Source: Discostella pseudostelligera (Eukaryota > Bacillariophyta > Thalassiosirophyceae > Thalassiosirales > Thalassiosiraceae). Taken from it: a DNA stretch of 25,688 nucleotides. Position 1 is the first letter of the stretch. Each line of letters opens with the position of its first letter. The stretch spans positions 1 to 25,688 of the forward strand of contig JALLBK010000428.1 in NCBI GenBank assembly GCA_036940085.1, read 5' to 3'. The translations under genes were made by a program, and so were the position numbers. The notes below the pieces were generated by a model. It saw only the letters and a list, made by a program, of their open reading frames with translations. It was not told the DNA's origin and did no database searches. Shown in pieces: positions 9,939 to 20,100 of the stretch.

Positions 9939-12860
9939 ATGGGCACTCCCTCACGCCAACAACGTAGCAGGCTAGGGGAGAAGGTCGACTCCAAACCGAT
10001 GGCGCATACCGGAACGAAGTCGTTGTCGTCGTCGCCAGTAGTGAAACAACTGCATCATTTATGTGTTGATAGCCCATCTACTACGCCCAGCGGTGGTCGA
10101 TCCCTTCGAAAATTGCGGGGACAGCCTCGGCATGAGAATGTGGAAAATAATGCCAAATCATCAAAATCATTGAGCAACAATAACAACAATAATTCAACGA
10201 CAAAGGGGGGGGATGACAAGTCAACAACAACCCCAGATACCTCCGAAACAAGTCCCTCCTCTTCCTCCATTGGTCAATGCACATCACTACTATTAGAACC
10301 AAGAATCACCCGCCGAAACAGCAGCATCATCCAAACTCTCATCCCATGCGAGCACTCTCTGCCCGTAATCACTGAGGAGAAGAGTAGCAGTCGACTACGC
10401 AAAAGTCCCAGAACATCGATTACTAAGCCAATTACCAAGCCGAAACTTTCGCCGAGGAAGGATCCCATGACGCCATCACGGCCACCATTATCTCCACCAT
10501 CAACGCAACGTAACCTCCGTTCCACTCCAATGAATGCCAACAACCACAATGGTGCAGCAATTGATGAAAAGAGAGGACAACTACGCAAAAGTCCAAGAAG
10601 ATCATCATCGTCGTCGTCCATCACAAGTAGTAGTAAGCCAACCCTCTCTCCAACATCAAACAATAACGGTCCGATCTCCCCACTCCTTCCACCACGCACT
10701 CTCCGTGCAATTACCGACGCTAGTTACTTTCATGATTTTACCACCTTGACACCCATTATTCTCTACGGCGATGATAATGACAAAGGAACACGCGGAGAGC
10801 ATCATCCAAATCCTCCACAATCGGCTCCCCACCCAACTAGCAACCAACACTATCATCAATCTCCATACTGGTCGGGGCAAGTTCGTGTCAATCCCTTCTC
10901 ACCAGTGCCAGAACAGTACCTTCGTCCACCTCCTCCAAGTTCGATTAAATCGGTAACAAGAGAGAGTAGTAGGAAGCGATCGTATCATTCTAGTTTTTAC
11001 GGAGGTTTGACCAATATCAACACCAGCGTCAGCAATAACAATAACGGCGGTGCTGGTGGTCTACCAACATTGCCCTCGGACACCACCTTTGCAAGCATGG
11101 CACCACCTCCACAGGCAAAGAAAGCTCGATTTCATACTAGCAACTCTCTCATCTTGCCGCGTTCTTCCAGTGCCGAAGTAGTGCCGGATATTACATCAGC
11201 CTTGCCATTATTCAATGTTGTCAATGTCAACGTCGGCAGTCGAGACGACAGAGAGAAGCGGATGCATAGCAAGATAAGTCCCACGGATGTAATGGTGCAA
11301 CCAATGACGATGACCGTTGGAAATGATGAAAGGGGTAAGCCGCCTCCACAATCGATGGATTCGGATGCATGGGAAAATGGAAGGACCGCAAACCACAACG
11401 ACCACAACAACACTACTCGAATGCCGGTAAAGCGAGGGCGATATCTCGATGACTTCCAAGAGGTGCAATTCCTCGGCGCCGGGAGTTTTGGTTCCGTCTA
11501 TGCATGTTTATCTCGACTCGATGGATGTATGTATGCGGTGAAATCCATTTCACCCACGGGGCGGGTGTCGACATTGAATAAGAAGGGCAATGACATTCTA
11601 CTTCCTGTGTGTGGAAACGAAGGAGTGGGGAACATGGGCGGGAATAATGAACAATATCTCTATGGGAAATATTCCACTTCAATCACTTCATCGTCTCGGA
11701 AGGATTTGCCACCCTCGCCTCAACGACGTAAGAAAACATTTAGTAGACTTGGTGGCATTGGATTGGACAGCAACAGCAATAATGTCGCCGATGATGATTG
11801 TTACAATCTTGAGCGTTTGGAAGGAAGTCGCCATTGGAATGAGGGTGCACTTCGACGGGTACTACGTGAGGTATTCGCCCTGGCGGCACTTTGTCAACAG
11901 GATGATTTCCGTACGTTTCATATAGTAAGGTATCAACAGGCATGGCTTGAGGATGATGGAACGCTTTATATTCAGACGGAATTGTGTACTGCCACACTTC
12001 GTGATGAAATGTCGGGTATGGTGGCAACTTGTGATGATGGTTTGTCACAATCGACGACGACGGGTGGTGGTGATGTCGTTACTGCTGATGGAGGACAAAG
12101 AATCAATTTCTTTCGTCAGCTCAAAATTCTTCGGGAGGTATTGCTTGCCCTGGAGTTGGTTCATCAGCAGGGCATGGTTCATTTAGATATCAAGGTGAGC
12201 CAACCTCAACTTGTAAGCGAGATTCGATTTGTTCACCGGAGATTAACATTTTTGCCTGTTGTTCATAGCCGGAGAACATATTTGTGAAGAACAACTTGTT
12301 CAAGCTCGGGGACTTTGGCTTGGCCAATGCCTTCACAGCGAATGGGGGGATTACTTCCGTGACGGATATCGAAGAGGGAGATTCGCGGTACATGTCCAAA
12401 GATCTGCTGGATAATAGTCCCAAGGATCTTACCAAGGTACGCGAATGAGCATCATTTCATCTTGGTTTCATCACATCGTGTCGTTGGAGTGCTACTTAAC
12501 TCACATATTTGTACATGCGAATTGATTTGTCAACGACAGTGCGATATATTTTCACTTGGTGCAACAATGTACGAGGTATGTTCACGTCAACCCCTTCCCA
12601 GCTGTGGTCAGGACTGGCAGGACCTTCGAAACGGCAAATTGCCCTTGCTTCCAGGGACAATGCCGAGTCTAAATGCCATGATAAAAGAAATGATGCACCC
12701 GGATCCAGACAAACGACCGAGTGCCACCTATCTCTTATCGCGCGACACACTTCGTACAGTTCACGACGCAAATCCACTCCGACGGGAAAGCGCTCCGTAC
12801 AAAATGGGTCAAATGCAGTCTACTCAACCTCTGACGAGATCTGCATCCTGGACGATTTGA
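9939..12860 (+). CDS. WEE1: Wee1-type CDK-inhibitory protein kinase
   Basis: Three exons: 9939-12194, 12269-12436 and 12540-12860 (introns of 74 and 103 nt, both phase 0); 914 residues. The kinase domain starts near residue 504: glycine loop GAGSFGSVY (513-521), YAVK with K535, alpha-C LREV with E644, catalytic loop HLDIKPEN (748-755), DFG (767-769), then EGDSRYMSKDLL (788-799). The EGDSR(Y/F) signature and HxDIKPxN loop are typical of Wee1, which phosphorylates the Tyr of the CDK glycine loop and delays mitosis. About 95 low-complexity residues are inserted between K535 and the alpha-C helix. The ~500-residue N-terminus is disordered, with two LRKSPR repeats (153-158, 215-220), SPRK (171-174) and VNPFSP (317-322), candidate CDK phosphosites and a Wee1-like NPF(S/T)P motif. 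The first intron falls directly after HLDIK. Confidence 0.92.
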
Positions 12861-13028
12861 TCGGTTGGTATTTGAAAGTGGCTACATTCTACACATTCAA
12901 CACACACCCCTCGTTGTGAAGACGTTCTTGCACACGATGGCGTGATTCCACAAGGTTCGCAATTCTTATTTATATGCTAAATAAAGTAATACATCATTTG
13001 TTCAAAACGACGCAAATAAATCGTAAAT
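12861..13028. terminator. Convergent 3' ends with AATAAA signal
   Basis: The Wee1-like and ribonucleotide reductase genes converge with 168 bp between stop codons. AATAAA at 12980-12985 on the plus strand is a plausible poly(A) signal for the kinase, about 120 nt after its stop. Diatom poly(A) signals are weakly conserved, so this is tentative. Confidence 0.45.
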
Positions 13029-14453
13029 CTAGAAATCTGCCCCAAAATCGATATTGTCACCGCCATTGCCTTCCAAGTTCGCCATAACCCCACTCTTTTG
13101 ATACTCACCCACTCGCTTCTCGAAGAAATTCGTCTTCCCCTCCAAACTAATCAAATCCATCCAATCGAATGGATTCTTACTCTGATACAGCGGCTCATAT
13201 CCCAAATCCGTAAGCATCCGATCGGCAACAAATTCCACATATTGCCCCATGAGACTGGAATTCATCCCAATCAAGCTCACCGGTAATGCGTCACAAATAA
13301 AACTCTTCTCCACGTCGACGGCCTCTCCAATAATTGCATTAATCTCCTCTTGACTCAATTTCCGTTCCAACTTTGAATACAGTTGACACGCAAACGAGCA
13401 ATGCAATCCTTCGTCTCGACTAATCAGTTCATTCGAAAAGGTAAGTCCAGGCATCAGTCCACGTTTCTTTAACCAAAAAATAGCACAGAAGGATCCCGAG
13501 AAGAAAATTCCCTCCACGGTCGCAAATGCCACCAAACGCTCCGCAAATGTGGCAGTACTACCAATATATTTTTGTGCCCATGCCGCTTTCCTTTCCACAC
13601 TGGGTATTGTGGCATGCGCACTAAACAATCGTCCACGTTCAATTGGGTCCGCAATATACGTATCAATCAACAAACTGTAAGTCTCCTGATGGATACTCTC
13701 CATAGCCAATTGAAATCCATAAAAGCACCGTGCCTCTGGCAGTGTCACCTCTCTACAAAATCGTTCAGCCAAATTCTCCATAACAATCCCATCGGCACCG
13801 GCAAAGAAGGCTAGTACCATACTAATGAAATGTCGTTCATCGACTGTTAACTTGTTATGCCAATCATCCAGGTCGGAGGAGAGATCAATTTCATCGGCAG
13901 TCCAGAAGGAGGCTACGTGGGATTTGTACATGGTCCATAGGTCAGGATGAGCGATGGGGAAGAGACAGAAGCGTGAACCTTGGGGGTCGGTTTGGCAGAT
14001 TGGTTCTTCGAATTGATCATCGTCGTCATCAGTGGTGGTAGTGGTAGTAGTCTTAGTGCTAATATTGTCAACATTGTTTGAGATGTTGTTGTCGTCATGA
14101 GATTTCGTAGTAGTAGAGTCATCGTCGTCAACAATAATTAGTGATGATTGAGAACCACCGCGAATGTTGTAGCGCAATGATGATGCTGTTGGTATTCGCT
14201 TGAACGGTTTTCTCCATCCATCGATGGAAGAAATTATTGCATGTGCATCATTTGCTTTTCTATGACCCCAGGGTAGATGCTGTCTTCGTCTCGCCGACGC
14301 CGCGGTGAAATGCTGATGTTGTTGCCGAAGCGATGGGAATCGGAACGACGACGACGACGACGACGACGACGCTTCGACTTCAACTGCTCGTCGTCTCACC
14401 ACAAGCGTACCCAGCAGCCACAGGAGGAAGAATCGACAAATTCTACGAGGCAT
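13029..14453 (-). CDS. RNR2: Class I ribonucleotide reductase small subunit (R2)
   Basis: Single exon, minus strand, ending with the family's ...ADF C-terminus (DFGADF), the tail that docks in the large subunit. All R2 diiron ligands and the radical Tyr are readable: GAD (D221), [10 protein letters not shown] (E252, H255, Y259), TVEG (E314) and SRDEGLH (E348, H351), numbering from ATG 14453. The enzyme reduces ribonucleotides to deoxyribonucleotides in S phase. The frame opens further to ATG 14780, but the added 109 residues are Cys/Pro-rich and unlike coding sequence. ATG 14453 gives 474 residues, still about 150 longer at the N-terminus than a usual R2. That extension begins with a hydrophobic segment ([13 protein letters not shown]), a Ser run and FRFPS, resembling a secretory or plastid presequence. 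An undetected 5' intron would be the alternative. The gene is head-to-head with the AT-hook gene. Confidence 0.93.
   Translation of the reverse strand: MPRRICRFFLLWLLGTLVVRRRAVEVEASSSSSSSSFRFPSLRQQHQHFTAASARRRQHLPWGHRKANDAHAIISSIDGWRKPFKRIPTASSLRYNIRGGSQSSLIIVDDDDSTTTKSHDDNNISNNVDNISTKTTTTTTTDDDDDQFEEPICQTDPQGSRFCLFPIAHPDLWTMYKSHVASFWTADEIDLSSDLDDWHNKLTVDERHFISMVLAFFAGADGIVMENLAERFCREVTLPEARCFYGFQLAMESIHQETYSLLIDTYIADPIERGRLFSAHATIPSVERKAAWAQKYIGSTATFAERLVAFATVEGIFFSGSFCAIFWLKKRGLMPGLTFSNELISRDEGLHCSFACQLYSKLERKLSQEEINAIIGEAVDVEKSFICDALPVSLIGMNSSLMGQYVEFVADRMLTDLGYEPLYQSKNPFDWMDLISLEGKTNFFEKRVGEYQKSGVMANLEGNGGDNIDFGADF
14345..14371. repeat. ACG trinucleotide tract
   Basis: A GAC/ACG repeat that reads as a run of Ser codons on the minus strand within the N-terminal extension of the R2 protein. 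It sits just downstream of the hydrophobic segment of that extension. Confidence 0.7.
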
Positions 14454-14844
14454 TGGAATGGGCCATTCTAATTTTATCGGTGATAGTTGTCGTAACGGCA
14501 GGTGGCGTAGATGTTGGTGCATCCTGATGGTAATGGTATCTAGTGGTAGGGAGACGAGCACTTCCGCTTCTCGCCATGGTAATGGTAGGTTGATGGTGAT
14601 GGTTTCGGCATCTGACACAACATGCATCGTTGGCGGAGGCGAAGGGCGACGGCAAGACGTGCAGCACCAAAGATCCAGTCTGTCCGGCGTCAGGTAGATC
14701 TTTCGTCTGCCTGGCGTCGGGATGCAGTAGAGATACTTGCAGATGCAGACCATGACGAGCTGTCCCTGCTCCATAGCCATAGCAATTATTCAACAGCATC
14801 CATCATCTTCTGTTGCCGTCCAACATCCAAGCTCTTCTCCTACA

Positions 14845-16824
14845 ATGAAAAGTATTCCGACCACCACAAATTCGTCTTCTCAACTACTACTCACCCAAGC
14901 TCACGACTTTGCATCGCAAACATTCCATTCTCACGTTAGCTCCGTACTGCAACATGCCACCCTCACCGCTCTGCATCGTCTTCTATCCCAACGTCTTCGG
15001 CAATATATGCAACATTCCATTACCCATGAACAATTGTCAAACAATGCAATTTCTGTAGAAGAGCTATTGTGTCGAGATAATGACGAGTTGCCAGACCTAC
15101 TCACACTCTCAGAAGAGGATATCCAATATTGCTACACCCTCACATCTCGTTTGGGCATGAAATGGGCACAGGTCCTCCAACGTCAAGAATATACCGAGTT
15201 GGCAGAATTAACATTATCCATTGTTCAGAGGGGAAATTATCTCGAACCATCCTCTGCTACTGCTTCATCGTCAACACCAACAGATGGAAACAATGTCGCT
15301 GCTGATGCGGATGTCACTCATTGCCAATCATCACAAGCAAGAAGTGATTTTGTATCGCCCTACACAGCCTTGCATGCACTACGACGATATCCCAATGATT
15401 TCAATACTTCTGGTCTTCCTTCGCAATATCTCCCTGCAATAGATTCTGATGATGATAACACTGATGGTGTACGAATGCAAAAACAACACCCTGGTGGAGG
15501 TGATGCGGCGAAGTCTGCGGTGAAGTCAATGTCAAAGTCGTCTTCGTCATCGTCGGCACGCAAGGTCATCCAACAAATTGATACCATGGTTGCGAATGGA
15601 ATGACCTATTGGCATTATGGCTGGGATGCAATTGAAGAAGCTGTACTACGGAATCGAGAACGGATTGATTATTCAAAAACAGGGGGTCATGGTATCATCA
15701 CTGCCTCCGCCTCGACCACCACCAATGTCATGGCAATGACTGCCATGGGCAACAAGGAGGAGGAGGATGAAGATGGTGAAGTTGTGCTGTTACATCCCAA
15801 TGAAGTCGATGGGGAGGAGGGTTTAGTCGATAGGAGGGAAGGGGTTGATGGCAATGGCGTGGAAAGTAATGCAAATGAAGTTGTAAATGGGAGTAGAGTG
15901 TACAAGACTTCCAGAAAACGTGGTCGCTCGGTGGAAGCATCGGCGGCCACCAATAATGGTTGTAATGGGCATGATGAGGTGGAGGAGAACGAGGTTCATA
16001 ATGACAACGATGAAGACGACATCATCAGCAACCAGACATATTGCAAAAGGGGTCGACCTCCCTCCTCCATCGGTACCGAATTATACCACCGCGATGATAT
16101 CTTGAACGAACTTACATTGAATGAGCGAAAACAACTTATTGAGTCATCCATCCATCCTCCATTCCCATATGAATCTGATATGCAATGCAGCATGTCGGTG
16201 GATGATGATGTAATGAATGGCAATGACGATGGGGAAATTCCGGTCGATGAGCATGCTGCCTTGCATCCTCACCATCATGCAGTTATCTGTGGTGCATTGA
16301 AAGATATTGGACAGATTCATTTGTGGGAACAAACTCGCCATGTCTCTGGAAAAGTACCGCTCGATGGGAGTGACTCTACGATGAACAAGGAGGAAATGAC
16401 AAACCCAACTCAAATTAATGGAGAAACGAGAGGAGTCTTATTCGGAGCTACCGAAGCACAATCATTATTCCAATCGCAACAACAACATCAACTCCAAAAG
16501 AGAGCATTGGAACGAGCCATCAAAGAACGTTTGGGACGACGGATAGTGTCTAATGCAGAACATCGAGCAGAGTATACACAACATGCTACTTGCAGTAAGG
16601 TACGATGGACTGAAGATCTTGAGGGCAATGACGAGCGCAATCGTCAATTAATGGAACAATCCGATGCACTTCACAAATGGCTTGAAATGGATCTTGGAGA
16701 ATGCATGATTGAAGTAGTAAACACTGAGCAAACAACATTGGATGGTGTGGAAAGAACCGACGATGAGATGAAGAAGAAATGCCTTTTGGGATTTCGTAGT
16801 TTGGAGATTGCGCTACGGATGTGA
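14845..16824 (+). CDS. Unrecognised acidic protein with an AT-hook motif
   Basis: Single-exon frame, 659 residues from ATG 14845. The frame is open further to ATG 14737, but that would overlap the upstream R2 frame and adds Ser/His-rich sequence. I do not recognise the family. An N-terminal helical-looking block (HDFASQTFHSHVSSVLQHAT, then LRQYMQHSI and EELLCR) is followed by a second ordered segment (QQIDTMVANGMTYWHYGWDA), an acidic middle, the motif KRGRPPSS (16045-16068) matching the AT-hook core GRP, and a helical C-terminus (RALERAIKERLGRRIV). A second basic patch, SRKRGRS, lies before it. A nuclear, DNA-associated role is inference. It sits between R2 and an E2F-containing promoter, in a neighbourhood of S-phase genes. 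Confidence 0.7.
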   Translation: MKSIPTTTNSSSQLLLTQAHDFASQTFHSHVSSVLQHATLTALHRLLSQRLRQYMQHSITHEQLSNNAISVEELLCRDNDELPDLLTLSEEDIQYCYTLTSRLGMKWAQVLQRQEYTELAELTLSIVQRGNYLEPSSATASSSTPTDGNNVAADADVTHCQSSQARSDFVSPYTALHALRRYPNDFNTSGLPSQYLPAIDSDDDNTDGVRMQKQHPGGGDAAKSAVKSMSKSSSSSSARKVIQQIDTMVANGMTYWHYGWDAIEEAVLRNRERIDYSKTGGHGIITASASTTTNVMAMTAMGNKEEEDEDGEVVLLHPNEVDGEEGLVDRREGVDGNGVESNANEVVNGSRVYKTSRKRGRSVEASAATNNGCNGHDEVEENEVHNDNDEDDIISNQTYCKRGRPPSSIGTELYHRDDILNELTLNERKQLIESSIHPPFPYESDMQCSMSVDDDVMNGNDDGEIPVDEHAALHPHHHAVICGALKDIGQIHLWEQTRHVSGKVPLDGSDSTMNKEEMTNPTQINGETRGVLFGATEAQSLFQSQQQHQLQKRALERAIKERLGRRIVSNAEHRAEYTQHATCSKVRWTEDLEGNDERNRQLMEQSDALHKWLEMDLGECMIEVVNTEQTTLDGVERTDDEMKKKCLLGFRSLEIALRM

Positions 16825-16959
16825 ATCACCTACAACCGCAAATTTATCAAGCTAAAACAATATCACTTCGTGGGCGTCGATTGAAAGAGACAATCATTAC
16901 TTCTTCCTACTAGATAATATATCATCTTTTGAACATCGTTGTTACCTTTGGGGTTGCCA

Positions 16960-17085
16960 CACGTGGAAGCTGCATGATTGAGTACGAGTTCTGCTTTCCC
17001 GCCAAAGAACTGCCACGTGTAAAAGGATAGTTCGACGTGAGAATTGTATCCACACTGGAGGATATGTGTCCGATATCTTTGGCGC
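16960..17085. promoter_or_regulatory. Promoter with two G-boxes and two E2F-type sites
   Basis: CACGTG occurs at 16960-16965 and 17014-17019. Between them lies TTTCCCGCCAAA (16995-17006), which matches E2F consensus on both strands. A second E2F site, TTTGGCGC, is at 17078-17085. All are within 150 bp upstream of the first ATG (17108) of the coiled-coil gene. The remaining intergenic sequence (16825-16959) shows nothing else I can name. Confidence 0.65.
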
Positions 17086-17107
17086 GTCAACAAGATCTTT
17101 GGTCTGT

Positions 17108-20100
17108 ATGTCGTTGGGTGCACCCATCATCCCCATCAACATCAAACATCACCCTGCTCGGCCCCTCGGCGCACGTCACCATGACGGACATCACGACGTC
17201 GACGTAGTAGCAGTACTACCTATCCACATCAACACCATGAGCATGAGCACCGGCCGACGACCACCTCGTTGGCACCCTACCAACCATGATGATGAGGAGG
17301 GGACCGCCACTCGCAGTAGCTCCCGCCTTCGTAGCCGCGCGGGTGGTCTTCTCTTTGCATCTGCCGCCCTGTCGCTGATGATGATGCTCCTCCCCTATCC
17401 AACCGCCGCATGGAGCCATCAACATCAAAGACAATGTCCAGGTCGTCCTACCACCATGCCAAATCATCCACATGCCGTTATTGCTGTGTCTCCGTCTTCA
17501 TTCCCACACTCGCCCACCAATGCCAAGATGAGTTCTACCAAAGTACAAACATCCCTGTTCATGATATCAGGGAATGCTGCCTACGCATCCTCTTCCGAAC
17601 CGTGGTCACCCAACAACAACGACAACAGAGGTGTAGGAGGACGAAATAATCCCAACGCCCTCTTACGACCACTAGCATCCGAGGGACCATGGGCCGCCTA
17701 TCTCGATACTAACTACGGACGTCCCTACTACTTCAATCATGACACTGGCGATAGTCTATGGGAACCGCCTACTCCCACCTTTCCACCGGTAGGAGATTTT
17801 ATGCCAATGGGACCAGGTGGAATGGAGGAGGAGGAGGGGGCAATGATGTATGGTCCAGAAGGGGAGGAGGATGGAGCATTTCAACAGCAGCAGCAAATGC
17901 AACAGCAGCCAACCTTTTACGATATTCTTCAGGTGCCACCCACCGCCTCCCGTTCTCAAATTAAACAGTCCTACCTTAATCTCTCCAAACTCTACGATGC
18001 ACGCATGGATGGCAATGGAGGACGACGTTCCAAGGAATTTAATGAGATAGCACGCGCGTACATGGTATTATCTGATGAACGATCACGTGAGAAGTATGAT
18101 CGACGAATGGAGCAGTGGGAGGCACAGCGACGGATGAGGATGAAGATGATGGAGGAGGAACGATTGTGGGAGGTGGAACAGCAAATGCAGCAGCAACAAC
18201 AAAGGCAGATGATGAATGGTGGTAGTAGGGAGGGGGGTGGCACGATTAATAACAAATTCATCAAGGATATGGTATATAAAAAGAAGATGGAGATGGTGGA
18301 TGAAGATGGTTCGAATAAGTTTGGACGATTTCGTGGTAGTGGTAGTAGGCAGCAATCATGGTCGCCGGGTGGTGGAGGAGGAGTGTCTGGTGGTGGCCGT
18401 CCTCCATTGGATATGGATCCAGCAGAAGCAGAACAGATGCAGATTATGCAGGATCAAATGCAAGAACAAGAATGGCAACGGATGATGCAACAGCAGGAAG
18501 AAGAGCAGGCGCAACTGTTTGAGGAAGAGCAGAGGATGCAACAGCAACGACAAGAGGAGATGATGCAGCGTCGGGCTCAGGCGGCTGAGGAGCAGAAGAG
18601 GCAGTTTGACAATGAGCGAGAACGAGAGGAGCGACGTCGAGCGAGCTCGGAGCGGAATGTGATTCAGGATGTGCCCAAGCCGCAGCGACAACAACCACCT
18701 CAGCCGATGCAGCAGCAGATTCCAAACCGACAGACCAGTATGAATCAGTTCCCACCAATGCCAGGTCAGGATTTGAACGCCATGATGGAAAACATGAAGA
18801 AGAACTTTTCTGAGAAGAAGTTGGCGGAGGCATCCAGGGTAAAGGACGAACTTTCATCTTTGGGCGGCGGCGGCGGCCAAACACCGAATGTACAACAACA
18901 ACAACAATCTCCTCCCAAGAGGCGAGGTGTGCTCTTTCCTGGAAAGGGTGGTATTGTCGTCGAGGATTCACCCTATATTGCCAAGGATATATTGTTGGAT
19001 GAATTCCTTGGTAGGAAGTCGAGTACGCCGGGTGAGCCTAGTTTCATATCGTGGGTTCCACCCGAAGATGAAGTTGAAGCAGAAGACTCTACGCCATCTT
19101 CTCCTTCGTTCGATGGATCTGTCGATGATGGTCAAATGAGAACAGGAGGTCCAGCAACAGTATCGGGAGAGCGAGAGCGTGAACAAGAGCGTCTTCAGAA
19201 TATCAAAGCGAGAGGAGCGGGACGGCAGCAGCTGCCGCAGTTTCAGCAACCGGGAGGTAGAAATCAGATGAAATTCGGTCCATCGTCTCCGGCCCAAACA
19301 TCCTCCAAGGCTCGTGAGCAAGAACGTCTCCAGGGTATGAAGGCGATGGGGCTCGGTGGTGTAGCCGCCGGTGGAAGCGGCAGAGGAGCAGGTTCGCCGA
19401 TCGGTCCTGCCTCCTTTGTGGAGCGCACGACACTGGGTGCCGAGGAGTCGTTTGCCAAGTCATCCGCGAAGGAACGAGAACAGCGACGTTTACAGGATAT
19501 GAAAGCTGCGGTGGGCATCGGGGTGAACACCCAAGGCCCAACAGCTTCCACGACAGACAGTACCAATCTAATTGACATTCGTAAGCTAGAAGAGGCTCAT
19601 CGCGCCGAAATCGCCAAGCTAAAGGAAGAAATGGAAGAGTCGGCCGCCCGAACTCTCGAGGAGGAGATTGTCAACATTGCTAAAATTCACGCCGCGGAAA
19701 TATTCAAGCTAAGGGAAAGTTTCGAGAGAGCCCAAGCCGAAGCCATGCGTGGCATGCAACAGCCGGGGGTTGGATCTCCACGACAGAGCGCGGCAGAGGT
19801 TGAGGCTGCCATGCAGCAACTGAAAATGAACCAAGCGACCGAACGCGAGCGTATGAAAGAGGAGATTGCACGCGAGATTGAATCGGCACAGGCTGAGAAA
19901 ATAAACAGGATGGAGGCAGCACACAAGGCGGAACTGGACAAGATACTCAACCAACAGAGTGTTCGCGATGGTGAGGAGACAACGCGTTTACAGAATGAAA
20001 TCATCAAGTTAAAGGAATCCCACTTAGCCGAGTTAAATATGTTGACTGCCACGCGCAACCGAGAAATGCAGCAACTACGAAATGAGTTAGAGGTCAAGAC

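Noticed and set aside
14454..14780. N-terminal 109 codons of the longest R2 frame.
   Set aside because: Cys/Pro/Arg-rich sequence unlike coding DNA, and it would abut or overlap the divergent neighbour; ATG 14453 is preferred.
18356..18971. Long minus-strand frames opposite the coiled-coil gene.
   Set aside because: They are shadows of Gln/Glu-rich coding sequence and contain no domain.
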